Shown: positions 1 to 12,430, counted from the stretch's first letter. The stretch is DNA of 64,000 nucleotides from Cristatella mucedo (GCA_009760855.2 WPIO01000019.1:5499501-5563500); one strand, 5' to 3'. Notes: a model not told the origin generated them from the sequence alone. A program made the numbers and translations.

Positions 1-640
1 AAAGACAGACACAGCTTTGAGCAGACTCTAGCCAACCACGCATGGTTGTGGAAATGATTTCACTTGGAAATAAGACTTACATCTGGCCACAGTCAAAGTG
101 ATAGATGGTAAGGCAATGATAAGGCTGCTTTTGTTAAGCAGTTATGCTGCCTCACACGTTGCTGCTTCAAAAATGAAGAGCAGCACTATGAAGGCAAATG
201 CGGTGCTAATATGCTTCAATATTAAGCGGCCAAACAGAAGCATTGAAGTTACAAACGGAACTGACACCAACCACCACTCCCACATTAGCAAACTGAATTC
301 AGAAGTTAGTAGTGTGCTCAATCTTTGAAAGGGTAAGACGAGGTGACAACCTGGGAGAATATATACACGGCCAACTAATTGTCTGAATGCCTCTTATCCT
401 ATATGTAGATTGTTCAGCACATTTGATGTCATAGCAGATTGCTCAGCACATTTGATGCTGTTACTACGCTAGTGCTAATTAGTCATAACAATAATATTAA
501 TAATTCAGTTTTATAACACCCTAAGTGAACCAAATCTCATTCTAGAGATATCACACATGCTTAAAAAAGGCATTTTAACTGATTAGCAGCAATACAATTC
601 ACATGGATGGATCGAATGCTGAGATAGGTACAGATAGGGT
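1..640. other. no gene seen; AT-rich non-coding sequence
   Basis: I see no coding signal, splice-bounded exon or recognisable repeat here. Around 400-470 a short phrase (tcagcacatttgatg) occurs twice, which is only a small local duplication. Confidence 0.5.
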
Positions 641-649
641 TTTAGCTTA

Positions 650-790
650 ACTTTCAATGCTGTCAAGTCAGGGGATGTCGCGACCGGTAACGAGTTTCAG
701 CCTTTGGGTGCATAGCAACTGAAGGCGCAGTCGCCCGAAGAATTTTTTTTATGCACAGCTGAACTACCGGATTCAGACGAGTGGGAATCG
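650..790 (-). repeat. L2/CR1-like LINE fragment, C-terminal RT region, degraded
   Basis: Read on the - strand this resembles the end of the reverse transcriptase ORF found intact at 19711-20196 and the reverse copy at 30955-31330 (shared pieces: ggtgcatag, aactgaaggc, gatgagtggg in + orientation). It is short and broken by frameshifts, so it is a dead 5'-truncated copy. Confidence 0.5.
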
Positions 791-803
791 ATTTTTTCTG
801 CCG

Positions 804-945
804 AGCTGGTTTGGTCTAGCGGTTAAGGTGCTCGCCCCGACCAAGGTCTGACTGAGGTCGTGGGCTCGAGCCCCGAGGCATATGTGAAGCGCCTGAATAG
901 AGATTAAGTTCTCTTGGGGCGCTATATAAATGAATTATATATTTC
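804..945 (+). mobile_element. SINE-A copy, tRNA-derived
   Basis: A tRNA-like head (tctagcggttaaggtgctcg, then a B-box-like gggctcgagcc) is followed by a tail gaatagagattaagttctct and tggggcgctatataaatg. The tail nearly matches the 3' end of the L2-like LINEs in this window, so the SINE probably borrows that LINE's reverse transcriptase. Other copies: 10667, 27363 (+) and 15214, 30718, 34648, 43912 (-). It is a repeat and not a functional tRNA gene: no acceptor stem can be folded. Confidence 0.75.
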
Positions 946-1219
946 TGCAGCAAAGAAGCAGTGCACCAACTGGGACTTGGTAAAACATGATGGGCGCTAT
1001 ATGGCTACTGCTTCTTACGTGTGAGGGCACTCGAGATGCAAAGCGTTGTGACTAAAGGCCTCCCCTGTAGTCGACAGAGCTTCACAGATGGCTAGACGGC
1101 ATTTTTGCTGCTACACGAATCGAAGGCGAAGCCTCCTTTGCCACAGCATACCAATTGCATGCAAGCTGACCATGCTGGGAATTTTGAGTATATAACTAAT
1201 GTCTCAGATGTTCCAAGTG

Positions 1220-1588
1220 ATCGTGCATTTAGTTCGTATGCTCCCAAAGCCTGGAACTCTCTCCCGACCTGCGTCAGAACATCCCCTGACCTGACCACAT
1301 TCAAAAAGAACTTAAAAACACACCTATTTAGGACAGCATTTAGTGGGTCCCTGTGATTCGTCCTTCATGTGCTTATGCATGCTGACACTGTGCATGCTGC
1401 CACTGACCACATTTGCATGCTGACCCTGTGCATGTCACCCCTAACCATGTTATTCATGTTGTTTGTTTATCAAGCATGGTATTACTCACCATTCAATTGC
1501 ATTTCCCTTTGCAGTGAATGTAAAGCGCCTAGAGAGAGATTGAGTTCTCTGAGGGCACTTTATCAAGTGCATTATTATTATTATTAAG
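1220..1588 (+). mobile_element. 5'-truncated L2/CR1-like LINE, 3' end
   Basis: The encoded tail of the reverse transcriptase (RAFSSYAPKAWNSLPTCVR, then a TFKKNLKTHLFRTAF-type motif and stop) is followed by a 3' UTR and the family's terminal hairpin: gcgcctag and ggcactt flanking agagattgagttctct. It ends in TTA triplets. It is closely similar to the 3' part of the copy at 19705-20432. Confidence 0.85.
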
Positions 1589-1599
1589 TATGTTTACTC

Positions 1600-3040
1600 A
1601 GCAGGAAAAAACGAAAACGTGACTGAATGTGTACAGCATAGCTTTGTACACTCAACAAGTAGAAATTAAGTCCTCCTTGCCTTATTAGCCGAGCCCTGCC
1701 GGGTCGGCCAATGACTGCCCTCTGCCCCATCGACGAAGCAGTTAAAAGCTGGCTGTAATAGTTTTCATGGCTTTGCGCAGCTGGAATGCATGATCGTTAT
1801 TTGTGCAAAAAATAACTGCCTTTTTTCGTAGGTATCATTTGAACCCATCAAAAGTATCCTTGACTGAATATTAAGGTCGGGATCTAGCAGCACGGCAGCC
1901 CCAAAACAGTTGAAGGTAGGAAAGAATTTCTGCTCCAGCCCCAAAGAAATAGTAGTTGCAGGTCAATTACTACAAGTCTTAACACATGTGCGATGCAGTT
2001 TGGACTAACTCGATTGTGGCATGCAGTGAGACATTGAAGTAAGGACTTATGCTTGTGGATTAGGTCTAAATGAACCTCTGCTGTCACTCTGGTGCCGCCG
2101 TTGCTGAGAGAACTTAAAATACATGTTTGCACTGGTGCATCAATTCTAACCATCGCCTGCAAAAATGTGGCTGTGCATTTATCGCAAGCTAATCCACATG
2201 CATAACGATGGCACCGGCACCTTACATGAAGCCCAGAGTCACCTTTACCAAGCAAGGCACTTTACTTCGGTGCTCCGGTTTCTAACAGATTGGGACGTTG
2301 ACCCACACCAAGCACCGAAACAAATGCTGTGCTGACCAATGCAGTCACTTAAGAAGCTATACAAGGTTTACCTTGAACTCGGCCCAAGCAAATCAGCACC
2401 CAGATTGCCACTCCCTTTTTTCTACATCGCCTCGAGGTCGCAATATAAATGAAACTGTGTGGTGTCACTCAGGACCGACCGAGACGCCAGTGCCAGCTTT
2501 TGACTAAATAACGCCACCATTACTGATGCCACCGCACCTTACAGAATTGGTAGTGTAATTGGCATTTCACCGTACCCTGTGTACCCTGCCTCATGATAAT
2601 TTTGGCCCACACGAAGAGCAGTAATCAAAAGCTCAATATGGCAGCAAACCACCAATCAAGCCAGAATCAGTCAAGCTTTTCACGAGCTTGCTGTAAATTT
2701 ATGGCCCGTGCATTAACGGGCAAAGAGCACACACAAATTGCTCCCTATGCCCGAAAATGGGGCCATACAGCAATTTACATAGGACAATTTAAGAGATTTG
2801 TGGTTATTGCTTCAAGCACCACTCTCCATTCGGTACGTTCTTTGAGGAAACTAAGCTGAGAACACTTCGCCTGATCGACTCTTCACCTGATCCACTCTCT
2901 TGGTATTTGGGATTGGCTCAGGCTTTGGAACTTGATGCTTCATAGCTAGAGGCCTCATTTCGGGGCAGCCAAATATTGCAGCAGTTCAACACACATGTGA
3001 ATACACACGGTGCATACATTATTACATTGAAACGTCAGCC
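1600..3040. other. no gene seen
   Basis: Single-copy-looking sequence with short chance ORFs on both strands (for example 1884-2255 -). None has family resemblance, splice context or low-complexity structure that would justify a gene call. Confidence 0.45.
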
Positions 3041-3045
3041 TGATA

Positions 3046-3165
3046 TTACTCACCATTCAATCACGTTTCCCTTTACAGCAAATGTAAAGCGCCTAGAAAG
3101 AGATTGAGTTCTCTGAGGGCGCTTTATCAAGTGCATTATTATTATTATCATTATTATTATCAAGT
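3046..3165 (+). mobile_element. L2-like LINE 3' tail fragment
   Basis: Only the last ~115 bases of the LINE are present: the cgtttccctttacagcaaat lead-in, the terminal hairpin with gcgcctagaaagagattgag, and a TTA-triplet end. Severe 5' truncation is normal for target-primed reverse transcription. Confidence 0.8.
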
Positions 3166-3585
3166 GGGTCAGTATGAAACTGACCTCGATTATGGCTGAT
3201 GGAATCAGCAATTCCTGGATTGTGACAACTAAGGATCGCAGGTTTAACAATATCTAGGGTAGCTAAAGCGTTGCCATGTCAATTCTTAGTCAGCAGTCTG
3301 TCAGCTTCCTACCCACAAAGGCGAGGTGCTTGCTCAGCATAGAATACGAAGCCAGACGTCAAGCTATGAACGTGCATCTTACGTATAAGCACAAAGCCGG
3401 CCATGGCTTGACTGCTTCATACCTAGGCTGCATTTGCTGCCCCATTTTTAACCTGCTCGTGCCCTCAGGTCCTCTATAGCAATACATTAGCTGCTCCTTT
3501 CCTCTGCTTAAAGACCATTGCCAACAGAAGCTTTTGCTCTGCATGTCCTAGAATGTCCGGCTGACTTCCACAATTCGGATGCAAC

Positions 3586-3850
3586 TACATCTACTGTCCT
3601 GCTGCCGACTGTGGCACATCCTTCCCAGCCGTCCTGAGCTGCTACTCGCATGCTACTTACTACCTCAACTGCCCTCCTGACTCAGCTATATTTTCCACTT
3701 TCTCTTTGTTGTGTGAAATGAAGTCTGTTGGCTACTGCATGCAAACCAAAAGCTGGCCTAAGGGCTATAGAAAACTTTCCTGTGTAACACCCACTCAGAC
3801 TTTGGGGCTGTGTAGAGTTAGAGATGGGGAATACATTGCATTACATGGAA
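3586..3850 (+). repeat. unnamed dispersed repeat R3, copy A
   Basis: The same ~260-bp sequence occurs at 7790-8050 (-) and 17885-18165 (-). This copy reads, in one frame, SFPAVLSCYSHATYYLNC then PPDSA, a TFSLL-type motif and SVGYCMQTKS. The frame is shared at the amino-acid level by the other two copies. Downstream it has gagatggggaatacattgcat, matching the gagatgcattacatt end of copy C. I do not recognise the family. Confidence 0.6.
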
Positions 3851-4224
3851 CGCTGTCGTGCTTTACTATCCTTGGGGTTCACGTGAACTCATTGGAGGTC
3901 TTTTAACGACCAGCTGGCAGTACTGTGAGGCCTTAGCCTCACAGGTATTCGGTGGTGAGGTCTAGCCCACTTACGAGCACTGCGTTTTGTGCATAAGACT
4001 TTAGTTTTGGAACTGCCACCCACATCCATAATAATACATGCAAACATACACCGTAACCGTGAACTGCAAGTCAGTAGCAGCAAGTAAAACATAAGCAGCT
4101 CCAAGATCGGATCGTCAAAGGATCGTCAAGGGATGCTAAGCAGACAGGTGCACTCCGATGAGCAGCACCCGCACGTGTGCCCGCCGTGCACAGCCTACAT
4201 GCAGCAATACAGGCTTGATAATAT

Positions 4225-4430
4225 TATCATCTTAGCACCTCTAGGTGGAGGCCGTAACGTCTTAGTCCAAGGATCAAGTGCTCGACTTTACGAGCAAGGT
4301 CGTGGGTTAGAGTCCTGCACTGGGTGATTCTTTATAGCCCACTGCAAGTGATAGTGATGGCTGTGAAAGCACTTTTGTCGCTATACAAACGTGAGTGCTG
4401 AATCAGCTGACCTTTAAACTTCAAACGCAT
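4225..4430 (+). mobile_element. SINE-B copy, tRNA-derived
   Basis: It has a B-box-like segment (ggtcgtgggttagagtcc) and a characteristic 3' tail: tttgtcgctatacaaacg, then gctgaatcagctgacc. Copies with the same tail lie at 5695, 6190, 16845 and 18280 (+) and at 10150 and 50360 (-). The tail differs from SINE-A, so a different partner LINE is implied. Confidence 0.7.
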
Positions 4431-4479
4431 TGGCATCGAAGACACGGATAAAGTAAAAACCAAAAAAGCATTTGTCAGC

Positions 4480-4622
4480 TTATTCAACAGTCTCTTTTGT
4501 ATACCGACAGAAGAGCCGTATAGGCTTTCATACACTTGCGGTGGGGCAATATCTACAAATATATAATTCGTTCGCCCTAAGAGAACTTAATCAATATTCA
4601 GGTGCTTCATGCAACTTTAACC
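4480..4622 (-). mobile_element. truncated SINE-B tail next to truncated SINE-A tail
   Basis: On the + strand tcaacagtctcttttgtata at 4493 is the reverse of the SINE-B tail. From about 4553, ttcgccctaagagaactt and caggtgcttcatg are the reverse of the SINE-A tail. Two partial elements lie back to back in one orientation. Confidence 0.6.
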
Positions 4623-4629
4623 CATGAAC

Positions 4630-5690
4630 CGGGTGGTGAAGTCCACTAAACGTTACCCATCAGTCTGTCCCACATCGAACCGGTCAGGGGCTGCCGGGGC
4701 AGAGGACTCGAGCATAACACACCACGCCAGCGCGGTGTTCTGCTCAACTTTTGCAAGCGCCAGGTGCGGCCCTTACCTTACTAACGACGGCAACACGATT
4801 AGGTGCAGAGTATTTTCCATGGGCAGGTGTAGCTCCCGGAGAGTCATCTATAATATATGCAAGTATGCAAGCTTGCACGTGAATGTGCAATGGTCGGTCA
4901 TGCAAGCGGGCCGGCTGATGACCAGAAATGACCATGCTTTCGGCATTCGATATGAGGACGAGGCGCAAGGCTGCTGCTCAGCAAAGCCCACCCCCTCCGT
5001 CGCCGTCGGCTAACGGCAGAAAATTCCGAGTTCAGGGGGTCCCACGAATGAAGGAAAAGTTCGATCAGCAAACGATGGCTTTGGAGCACCTGTGCAGCAC
5101 ACCACGAGAGTTCAATCAAATACGGCTTTGCAGAAGCATATCACGATGCCTGCCAACTTGGCATATTTAGATCAGAACACAACACTGAGAGGATTTTGAT
5201 ATATGATGACACCGGGCGATCCGATAATCAAGCCCCTCAGCTAAGGGAGCAAATCAAAAAATTGACAAGCTTCTCATGGCAAGAACACTTCGTATGACAA
5301 AACAAAGCTCAATTTAGGTTTAGAAGTCTGGCTGTGAAGTACAGTGGTGACACGGTCATGGTTTTCTGGAGTTCTTTTTCCAAAGCAGACATGGAAGCAC
5401 TGCAGCACATCCCTGGCATTAGAGACCAAAATGTTTGTATCAAAGTGCTGCAAAACATTTAAGCTCCACTTGCTAGTCAACTTTTGGGTTAAAAATGTAT
5501 TTACCAGCAGGATAATGAGCCAGCTGCCCGACGACATATTGCTGGCCTGTGTACATTCTTAAGGTTTTGAGTGTATTGCACACGTCGCATGAGATAAAGC
5601 GAACTAGGTCATCGTACGAGCAATGCCTAGCGGTGAGAAGGTGTGGGATTTGCATGCCGCCACTCCACCCCAGATACACCTCAGTTCCTG
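4630..5690. other. no gene seen
   Basis: Several overlapping ORFs of 60-130 codons occur on both strands (for example 4624-5013 +) without recognisable domains or consistent splice boundaries. I treat them as chance. Confidence 0.4.
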
Positions 5691-5694
5691 ATAT

Positions 5695-5880
5695 GAGCAC
5701 ACGCCTTCCGAGTGTGGACTGTGCTCGAAACTAAGACCAGCAGGTGGTGGGCTCCGAGTCCGGCAGCAATTCCTTGATTGCTTCTGCAAGCAAGGGGTGG
5801 TGATAGCCGATAAGGTTCTTCTGCTGCTATACATATGAGGAGGCTGTTGAGTCAGCCGACCTCAACTTTTACTTCACGCC
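5695..5880 (+). mobile_element. SINE-B copy, diverged
   Basis: The 3' part ttcttctgctgctatacata and gaggctgttgagtcagccga matches the SINE-B tail. The tRNA-like half is degraded (ggtggtgggctccgagtcc). Confidence 0.6.
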
Positions 5881-6189
5881 AGAAGGTGGTGCATTGAGTG
5901 GGCAGACACTATTTCTCACATTTCTTGCAAATCAATGACTGCATCTAATAGTACAAAGAAGTAGGATTTCAAAATCCTGCAGTCCACAATGGTTCCCATC
6001 TGGACTTTTGGGATTGGGGATACAAACAGCCAGGGATGGGGCAAAGATCAGCATTGTTTCACGGAAGTGCTTGAGTGCTTACGCTGTCAGTGCTGCTGAA
6101 TTGACTGTCCTCCCACACGAGGCACATCTTAAAGCTCGGCACGCAGAGCTTTTCACTCAGTCGCCTTTTAATTGAGCCTAAAACAGATC

Positions 6190-6370
6190 GAAACATTCAG
6201 CAAACCGTCTTGGCCCACGAGCGAGTGACTTCACGGTCCAGGACGTGGGTACAAGTCCTGCAGCAGGAAATCCTGTATTGTCAGCTACAATAGCTATCTG
6301 ATAGCCACTGTATCTCTTCTACAGCTATACAAATGAGGCTGTTGAATCAGCTACCCTTTGCTTTACTTTT
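6190..6370 (+). mobile_element. SINE-B copy
   Basis: The B-box-like region caggacgtgggtacaagtcc is followed by an internal spacer and the tail tacagctatacaaatgaggc, then gttgaatcagct. It is similar to the copies at 5695 and 16845. Confidence 0.65.
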
Positions 6371-6379
6371 TTCTTTCTT

Positions 6380-7785
6380 ACATCGCCACCAGCTGGCATT
6401 GCCAGTAGCTTAAAAAGCCCTTCCCTACACAGCCGATGGCATGAATACAGGTCGGTAAGGTAACTTAAACAACACATGACAGGTTTGTCATAAGCCCATG
6501 AATAAATCAGCTTGTCCTCAGGTCATGTAGTGATCCTTATTAACTTGACCTACCAGAGGAGAACATGCGACCCAGAGGGTCAGAAATGAGTTTAGCATGA
6601 GCGCTCGTTAACACGCAGCATGTTCGGCATCCGTGCATGCTCACCAACTGTGGCCGAGTCGGGTAGACTGAGCCGAGCGCTCTCGGTGTTGTACATAACA
6701 GTGAAAAAAACTGTTCTTGAGTTGGAGCACTCGCCTGTTATATCGATGACAGCAGCCGTACCTCGAACCTAACAGAAAATATCAATATCTGCGTGGCTGC
6801 TGGCAACAAAATAAGGACACGCGTGATCTATATGGCAAGCTCAGCAACACTGCAGCGCACAACTGTTGACACCTGATCGAACTGCCATGCCTTTATTTGC
6901 TGCTGCACTGAAAAGTCACACGACTAACCTCGAGGTCAGGATCTCGACTATCTGACGGCACAGCATCTACATCTATAAGTGGATCTTGGTGTTGCGGAAT
7001 AACACTGTTAATTGCTTCCTGAAAAGAGACCAAACTAAACGCCTTGATGTAAAAAAGCAAAGAATTGGACAATTTGCTGCAGCAACGCATGTGGGAATTG
7101 AGTGGGAACCACCTTATCAAGTAGCAGCCACCTTACCAATAAATTCCAGTCATACTCTTCTAGTATTTGTATAGCATAGCCGATGTCTTCTATATTTGTA
7201 CAAGCCTACAACCATACCAAAACCATAGCTACGATAGATTACAAGTACTATGAGTATGACACCCCTCACTCAGGCACCCAGACAACAAAAATGGAGCGGA
7301 GACTCGTAGGCTTGTAAACCTCGTGCAATTTTAGCACCCGAGTGGCCACGGGAGTTGCATGGGCAGTTGCATATGTCCTTGAGGATCCCCTGAAATCCTT
7401 TTGGTTTACACCACCTAGATGTGATGGAGGCTTTGGCCGGTAGCCCTGTCAACAGTCACATATCGTCTCTCGGGCCTAACTAACTGAACACTGTGAATGC
7501 AGGTTTTTACGCAGTTCACAGCAGACCATATAATGCAGTGTCAGGTTGTGGTCTAACGACCGCAATAAACGTGTGTACAAGCCAAACACAAGCGGGAAGC
7601 ACAGTTTCAACAAAAACTGGTATTTAATGACCAAGTACATCCAAAGGACACATTCCACATTTGACCTGCGACTTTGACATAGCATTTAACGAAATTCAAC
7701 TTCACTTTATGAAATGAGCAGAAGCAGCAATAAACCTATTCCAAAAATATTAATAAGAACAATGATTATACGACTGCGTGCATGT
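6380..7785. other. no gene seen
   Basis: Only short unsupported ORFs. No repeat family is recognised apart from the R3 copy that begins immediately after. Confidence 0.4.
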
Positions 7786-7789
7786 ATTA

Positions 7790-8050
7790 TATCTCCTATT
7801 GTAACTCCACAAAACCACGTATTATAATAGCGAGTGACAAGCTCGAGAATTTCCTATAGCACACTCGAAGCCTTGGCGCTTTCGGTGACAGACTCTATCT
7901 CGCGCAACAAGGAGAAAGTGAGGGGCATATCTGAGTCGGGTGTGCAGCCGAGGAAGTGAGCAGCACGGAAGTAGCCGTTCAGGACGGCTGGTAAGGATGC
8001 GCCCGAGTCGGCATTAGATAGGAGCGTCACGGCCGTGGCGGCCTGGAGCT
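7790..8050 (-). repeat. unnamed dispersed repeat R3, copy B
   Basis: On the - strand this reads ADSGASLPAVLNGYFRAAHF, LGCTPDS, a TFSLLREIESV motif, then diverges. It aligns with copies A and C over about 60 residues without an internal stop in that block. Confidence 0.6.
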
Positions 8051-8059
8051 AGGAAACCC

Positions 8060-10145
8060 CAGGAACTTACCGCCGTCCCAATACACAGAATACGGAGAAG
8101 AAAAGTAACGATAACACTCGGTAAAAGCAGACTAAATGAACCTCGCCGCCGTAGTGGCTACCTCCAAGCTTGGCGTGCTGTTTGAGAAACACTTACTAGT
8201 CCCACGTCGGCTCAGATAAAATAAGGCCAAAGAAGAACGCTGCACAAACCTGTGGGAGCCAAGCTAACGCAAGCTCAAACCTGAAAATCCTCAAGGATGT
8301 GATTTCTGTCCGCGGAACTGTCCATAGCTTCACCACAGCTAACATCGGTGTGTGGAAGTTGATGAACACTCCCGTAGGCTGAGTTGTACTGAAAGTGCGA
8401 ATATTCTTACAAACCTCTCAAAGTCTCTCGCAAACGCAAAAACAACCCATTTAGTCAGACCTCTAAGTAGCATGCTCATATATTTACATACCTAGACACA
8501 GCGCGCGATGACATTGACCTTGAACTGGTGCGATGACCATGCAAGAAGCAAGACTCTCAATTACTATTTCTGTTGGCCATTTTGGTATCTTTGGCTAGTT
8601 ACCGTCAATCGCGATGTCGAACAAGAACTTTGTCGCTAGATTCAGAAACTCAGCACAGGCAACTGTACACCGTGTACCGCTATAATGAATAACGCCGCCG
8701 TATTACTGCCATTGTGTGCGGTGCGTTTTCTCTCGGGCCTGCGGAACTCGTTGAGCCCATGTTGATTATGTTGAAGCCCAAAAGATAGATAGTGCGTGAC
8801 CAACTTGCTGACACTTTTTTCTATGCTAGACTGTGAGGCTGCACTACGGTCTTTGAGATGTTTGCAGCGCACACTTTGCAGACTGACCGCCCCTAATCGC
8901 GTCATTCAATAAGTGCCATTTCTTGAAGCAGGTTTTTACTTGTTAACTAATCTGCTCTGCGTTTTCGGGATGCTGCCGTACACCGTAGTCTAAGTAGTGC
9001 GGCCGTGCGAGCTGCGCTGCGTTATGCCCGCGTAACAACCCTCATTAGTTCGCAACGCGTGCAATGTGCGAATACCTTAAGCTAGCAATATGCCGACGAT
9101 AAAAAAAACACAGCACTCAATTCCTCATGCAGCGCAATCAATAATGCCATATTCGTAAAAAGCACACCAGTAGCCTGTATTCCACGGCCCACACACCCGG
9201 CTGACTTCCTGCTGATTCGCTAACAGGCTCGCAGCAGCTCGCGCTCAGCACTTGACTCACCGACCGGCAGACCGTTACTCCAAGACTGCGACTGCGGTCA
9301 GGCACAAGCTAAATGTAACATCCAGGTAATAAGTTACAATAATCGCTAACATAATTAAAAATCAATAACAATAATCATTCACGATGCTGTTCATAAGCCT
9401 CAGCTTATCGCGGCCATCTCATGAGCGACCCAACTAAGCGGCTAAGCAAATAGCTCTCAATCGAGGTTCAGCTGACAAGCTCATAATCGAGGGGCATTAT
9501 AGCTGCTGCTCGGGTTTTGTAAAAAGATATTCGAAAAGGGGGCGCCGGCGGTACAGCGATAGGACAATCGATTGGAAACTACATTTTTATGTTCACTCTA
9601 AAAAGCTACCCGTCTCCATTGTTTTGCGTACGCTTGGCTCCTCGCTGTCAGTAATCGCTCAATAAAAACAAAACATTTTCACATAGCGCTAGCAAGATTG
9701 CCAGACTCGGATGGCTCTATTGAATCGACCTACTGTTGGGCCACTTTCACACGTCGGCAGTAAAAGGTTATTAGGATTCTATTGCAGTAGCTTTTAGACT
9801 ACAAAGGTCAGCGTGCCATTCATTTTAGCTTGATGTATCATGGATTCTTTGGCTTACCCGATAGCATAGGAAGGTTTTACCTACGACTCTCGAAAAGTCG
9901 CGCTTTCGCATACGAGTACCGTATACTTTTTAAGGTCCGACTAGCAGAAGAGAGTTCCCCCTCAACTGTTAATGGCCGGATTTGCCTGTTGGCGCCGTCT
10001 TGCTTCTCCAGCTTCATCTTGAGCGCTGCAAGTCACCTCGCGCAGTAGCCCCATTCATACTTAGTCCATATCCGTAGCGTAAAAAAGTCCGTTCGACAGT
10101 GCCGGAATTACAGGCGCCCAATTCCAGCCGCGACACACAACTCTC
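8060..10145. other. no gene seen
   Basis: Both strands show only short ORFs. Base composition is mixed, with more CpG from about 8900. I recognise no element. Confidence 0.4.
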
Positions 10146-10149
10146 GTAC

Positions 10150-10320
10150 TGGCCGATTTAACAGCCTCTTTTGTATAGCGACGGAAGAGCCTTTACGGCT
10201 ATCGCCGCCGCTTGCAGCGGCAATAAAGGATCGCCCGCGGCATGATTCGAAGCCACGACCTCAGGACCGAGGTCGTGAAAAGCAACCGCCTAGCCTAATG
10301 TGCCATCACGGCTCACTGCT
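10150..10320 (-). mobile_element. SINE-B copy, near full length
   Basis: On the - strand it begins gtgagccgtgatggcaca (A-box-like), carries cctcggtcctgaggtcgtgg and an attcgaatcatgccg-like B-box area, and ends with tatacaaaagaggctgtta. It closely parallels the copy at 50360-50525. Confidence 0.7.
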
Positions 10321-10666
10321 CACGCCGTTCAAAGCCCAAAGCACCGCGACTCAGCTCAACCGCCACGGCACAACTGCCTGCCCAATGCGTGGCTTCGGCT
10401 TTTTTGCTGGCTAAGCAAGAATCATTGCATACAAAATAATTAAGGAGCCACAAATTATAAATATCTCGTCAGTCAAAATCAAGTCGATTCAGCGAGCGGC
10501 CGCTACTCTAGCGCCCGATGCCGTCCGGAATCCTCATTCGACGCGCTGGTGAGCGCTCGAGGCGCACCGCGCCCGACGAGTCTATAGAGTCGCCTTCTAT
10601 CTAAGCCCAGTAGCAACTCCTCGGAAGCGAGTGCAAGCCATCCTAAGGCGACTTGCTGCGATCATG

Positions 10667-10838
10667 CTGTGCTGGTCTGGCTCAGCGGTTAACATGCTCG
10701 CCACAGACCAAGGTCAAGGTGAATGCATTCGACCACTGGCGTCGTGGGCTCGAGCCTCGTGGCAAATGTGGAGCACATGAGTCGAGATTAAGCCCTTTTT
10801 GGGACGATATAAAAAAAGAATTGCATTTTAATTTTATA
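10667..10838 (+). mobile_element. SINE-A copy with internal insertion
   Basis: The head gtctggctcagcggttaaca is followed by an extra ~20 bases (gtgaatgcattcgaccactg) before cgtgggctcgagcctcg. The tail (gagattaagcccttttt, gacgatataaaa) is decayed. Confidence 0.65.
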
Positions 10839-10839
10839 T

Positions 10840-12330
10840 CTTTTCCAGTTGGTCACTGCAGTTTAGCAGGATACTGAACTGAGTTGCAAAAAAGATAATC
10901 TCCAGGTTGGAGGATACCGGAAACCTGTGCCCACCCACCCCGAGATACCCACACGGAAGCAGGGCACTAAAGGGGCGCCGCAAGGAATGACTTGTTAGCA
11001 TTACTGCAGGCATTCGGGTCCACCTCCCCAGAAAACGAATCCCAAATCTGCTGGTCAAAGACATGCGACTCGGAAGGCCTCTTTGACCCCTGCTACGCAC
11101 TAGTACGGCGGCCTCTTTTAAAACGAGACGGTAGCCTCGACATGAAATCGACTCGGATTTTGCGATCCAAAAGCGGATCGCGCGGAAACGCTTTTCAGCA
11201 CCTCTGTAAAAAGTGGTTGAACACCGTTTTGAGACAGTCTTCATCCCGGCACCGTAGATACGACCCTTCGGAGTGCATTAAACGCCACTATAGATGGATC
11301 GTCCGATTGGCAGCACCTCTTCCATTTGGAGAGCCTGAAACAGCTGCATCCTCTTGGCTCACTGCCCGGCACGCACGCAGCTTACGTAGTTCCATCTCAG
11401 ATTAATAGGTAGGCTCTCTCTGGAGATACGCTGAGGCTTCGCGTCAGGCTCGTTCGCCTCTCTCGAATATTTGCCATTCCAATTTTCAAGCATGCCCGAA
11501 ATTCCGCTTCGAACGCACGCGCTTGAAAGCCTCTCCTTGACTCGCCTCGCTAAAAGTAAGTTCATAATCCATTTTGGACATCCGGCACCTACGCGTGCAC
11601 CGTACGGCATGCCGCTGTAAAATTGCCTAAAGATAGTTATTCTTGCAGCGCATCTAAAGATAAGAACGTCCCTTTAAAAAGTAAATAAGCCCTTCTGGAA
11701 ACCGATGCCGAATGCGCTCGCTGAAGGTGCACCGCTCTAGCCGTCATTTTAGTTCACCTAAAATAAAATCCGGCAGTGGCTCCCTTCGAGAGATATAGTC
11801 TTTAGCTGGGCACCTACGCCGCGCCGCCGCGCAAAAAGTCTTGCGCGCGAAAAGAGCCGGTCTCTACGCTCGTTGTCCCCTCGCCGGAAGCGTGGTCAGC
11901 TGGACGTGAGACGCCCAGTGCGATTAAAGGGGGCTGGCCGTCTAAGGAAACGGCAGGGCCTCGAACGGAACGGCCTCGGCTTCGATCGGGTCAGTGCAAG
12001 CTACGAGCCGACTCGCTTCATGCAGCCCGTGCTCTGTCCGTGCGCATTGTCCTCTCGTGCGGCTGCGCGGGACGAGACCACGAACGTCACACGACACAGG
12101 GCGAGAGCGATACGCTTTTGTGGAGCGCCCTAGTCAACTTGCCCTTCGCTTTTTTTTTCTTGCGCGCTTTCATGCGTGCTGCACATGGCTCGATGCGCGC
12201 GGGGCCAGCCTGGGCTGCCAGCTGCCGGGCATGTCTGTGCCCTTGCGCGCGCTCGGCCAGCCGTAATACTCGAGAGCGCTTTTGCATGCTTGCCTAGGCG
12301 CGGTGTCTCGCTTGTCGCTGATTATTTATT
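10840..12330. promoter_or_regulatory. CpG-rich stretch; possible CpG island, no gene assigned
   Basis: From about 10480 to 12300 CpG is dense (cgccgcgccgccgcgc, ttgcgcgcgaaaag) compared with the flanks. Two fully overlapping ORFs of 136-137 codons run in opposite directions at 10834-11405, and others lie at 11873-12297. None looks like a known family, and mutual overlap is expected in GC-rich DNA. A promoter or first exon is possible but not shown. Confidence 0.25.
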
Positions 12331-12334
12331 GATT

Positions 12335-12430
12335 GCTAACTCACTTGCAATGAATTGCAAGCGCCTGAATGGCGATTCTGTTGGCCTTCGGGCGCTATAC
12401 AATAGACGCAAGTACTATTAGTATTATCAT
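12335..12430 (+). repeat. LINE/SINE 3' tail fragment
   Basis: It contains gcaatgaattgcaagcgcct and cgggcgctatacaatagacg, then att/tat triplets: the conserved hairpin tail shared by SINE-A and the L2-like LINEs. Confidence 0.6.

Noticed and set aside
804-945. Functional tRNA gene
   Set aside because: A- and B-box-like motifs are present, but the cloverleaf cannot be closed and the sequence recurs with a LINE-like tail, so it is a SINE.
10834-11405. Two overlapping 136-137-codon ORFs on opposite strands
   Set aside because: GC-rich sequence keeps both strands open; no domain or splice logic favours either.
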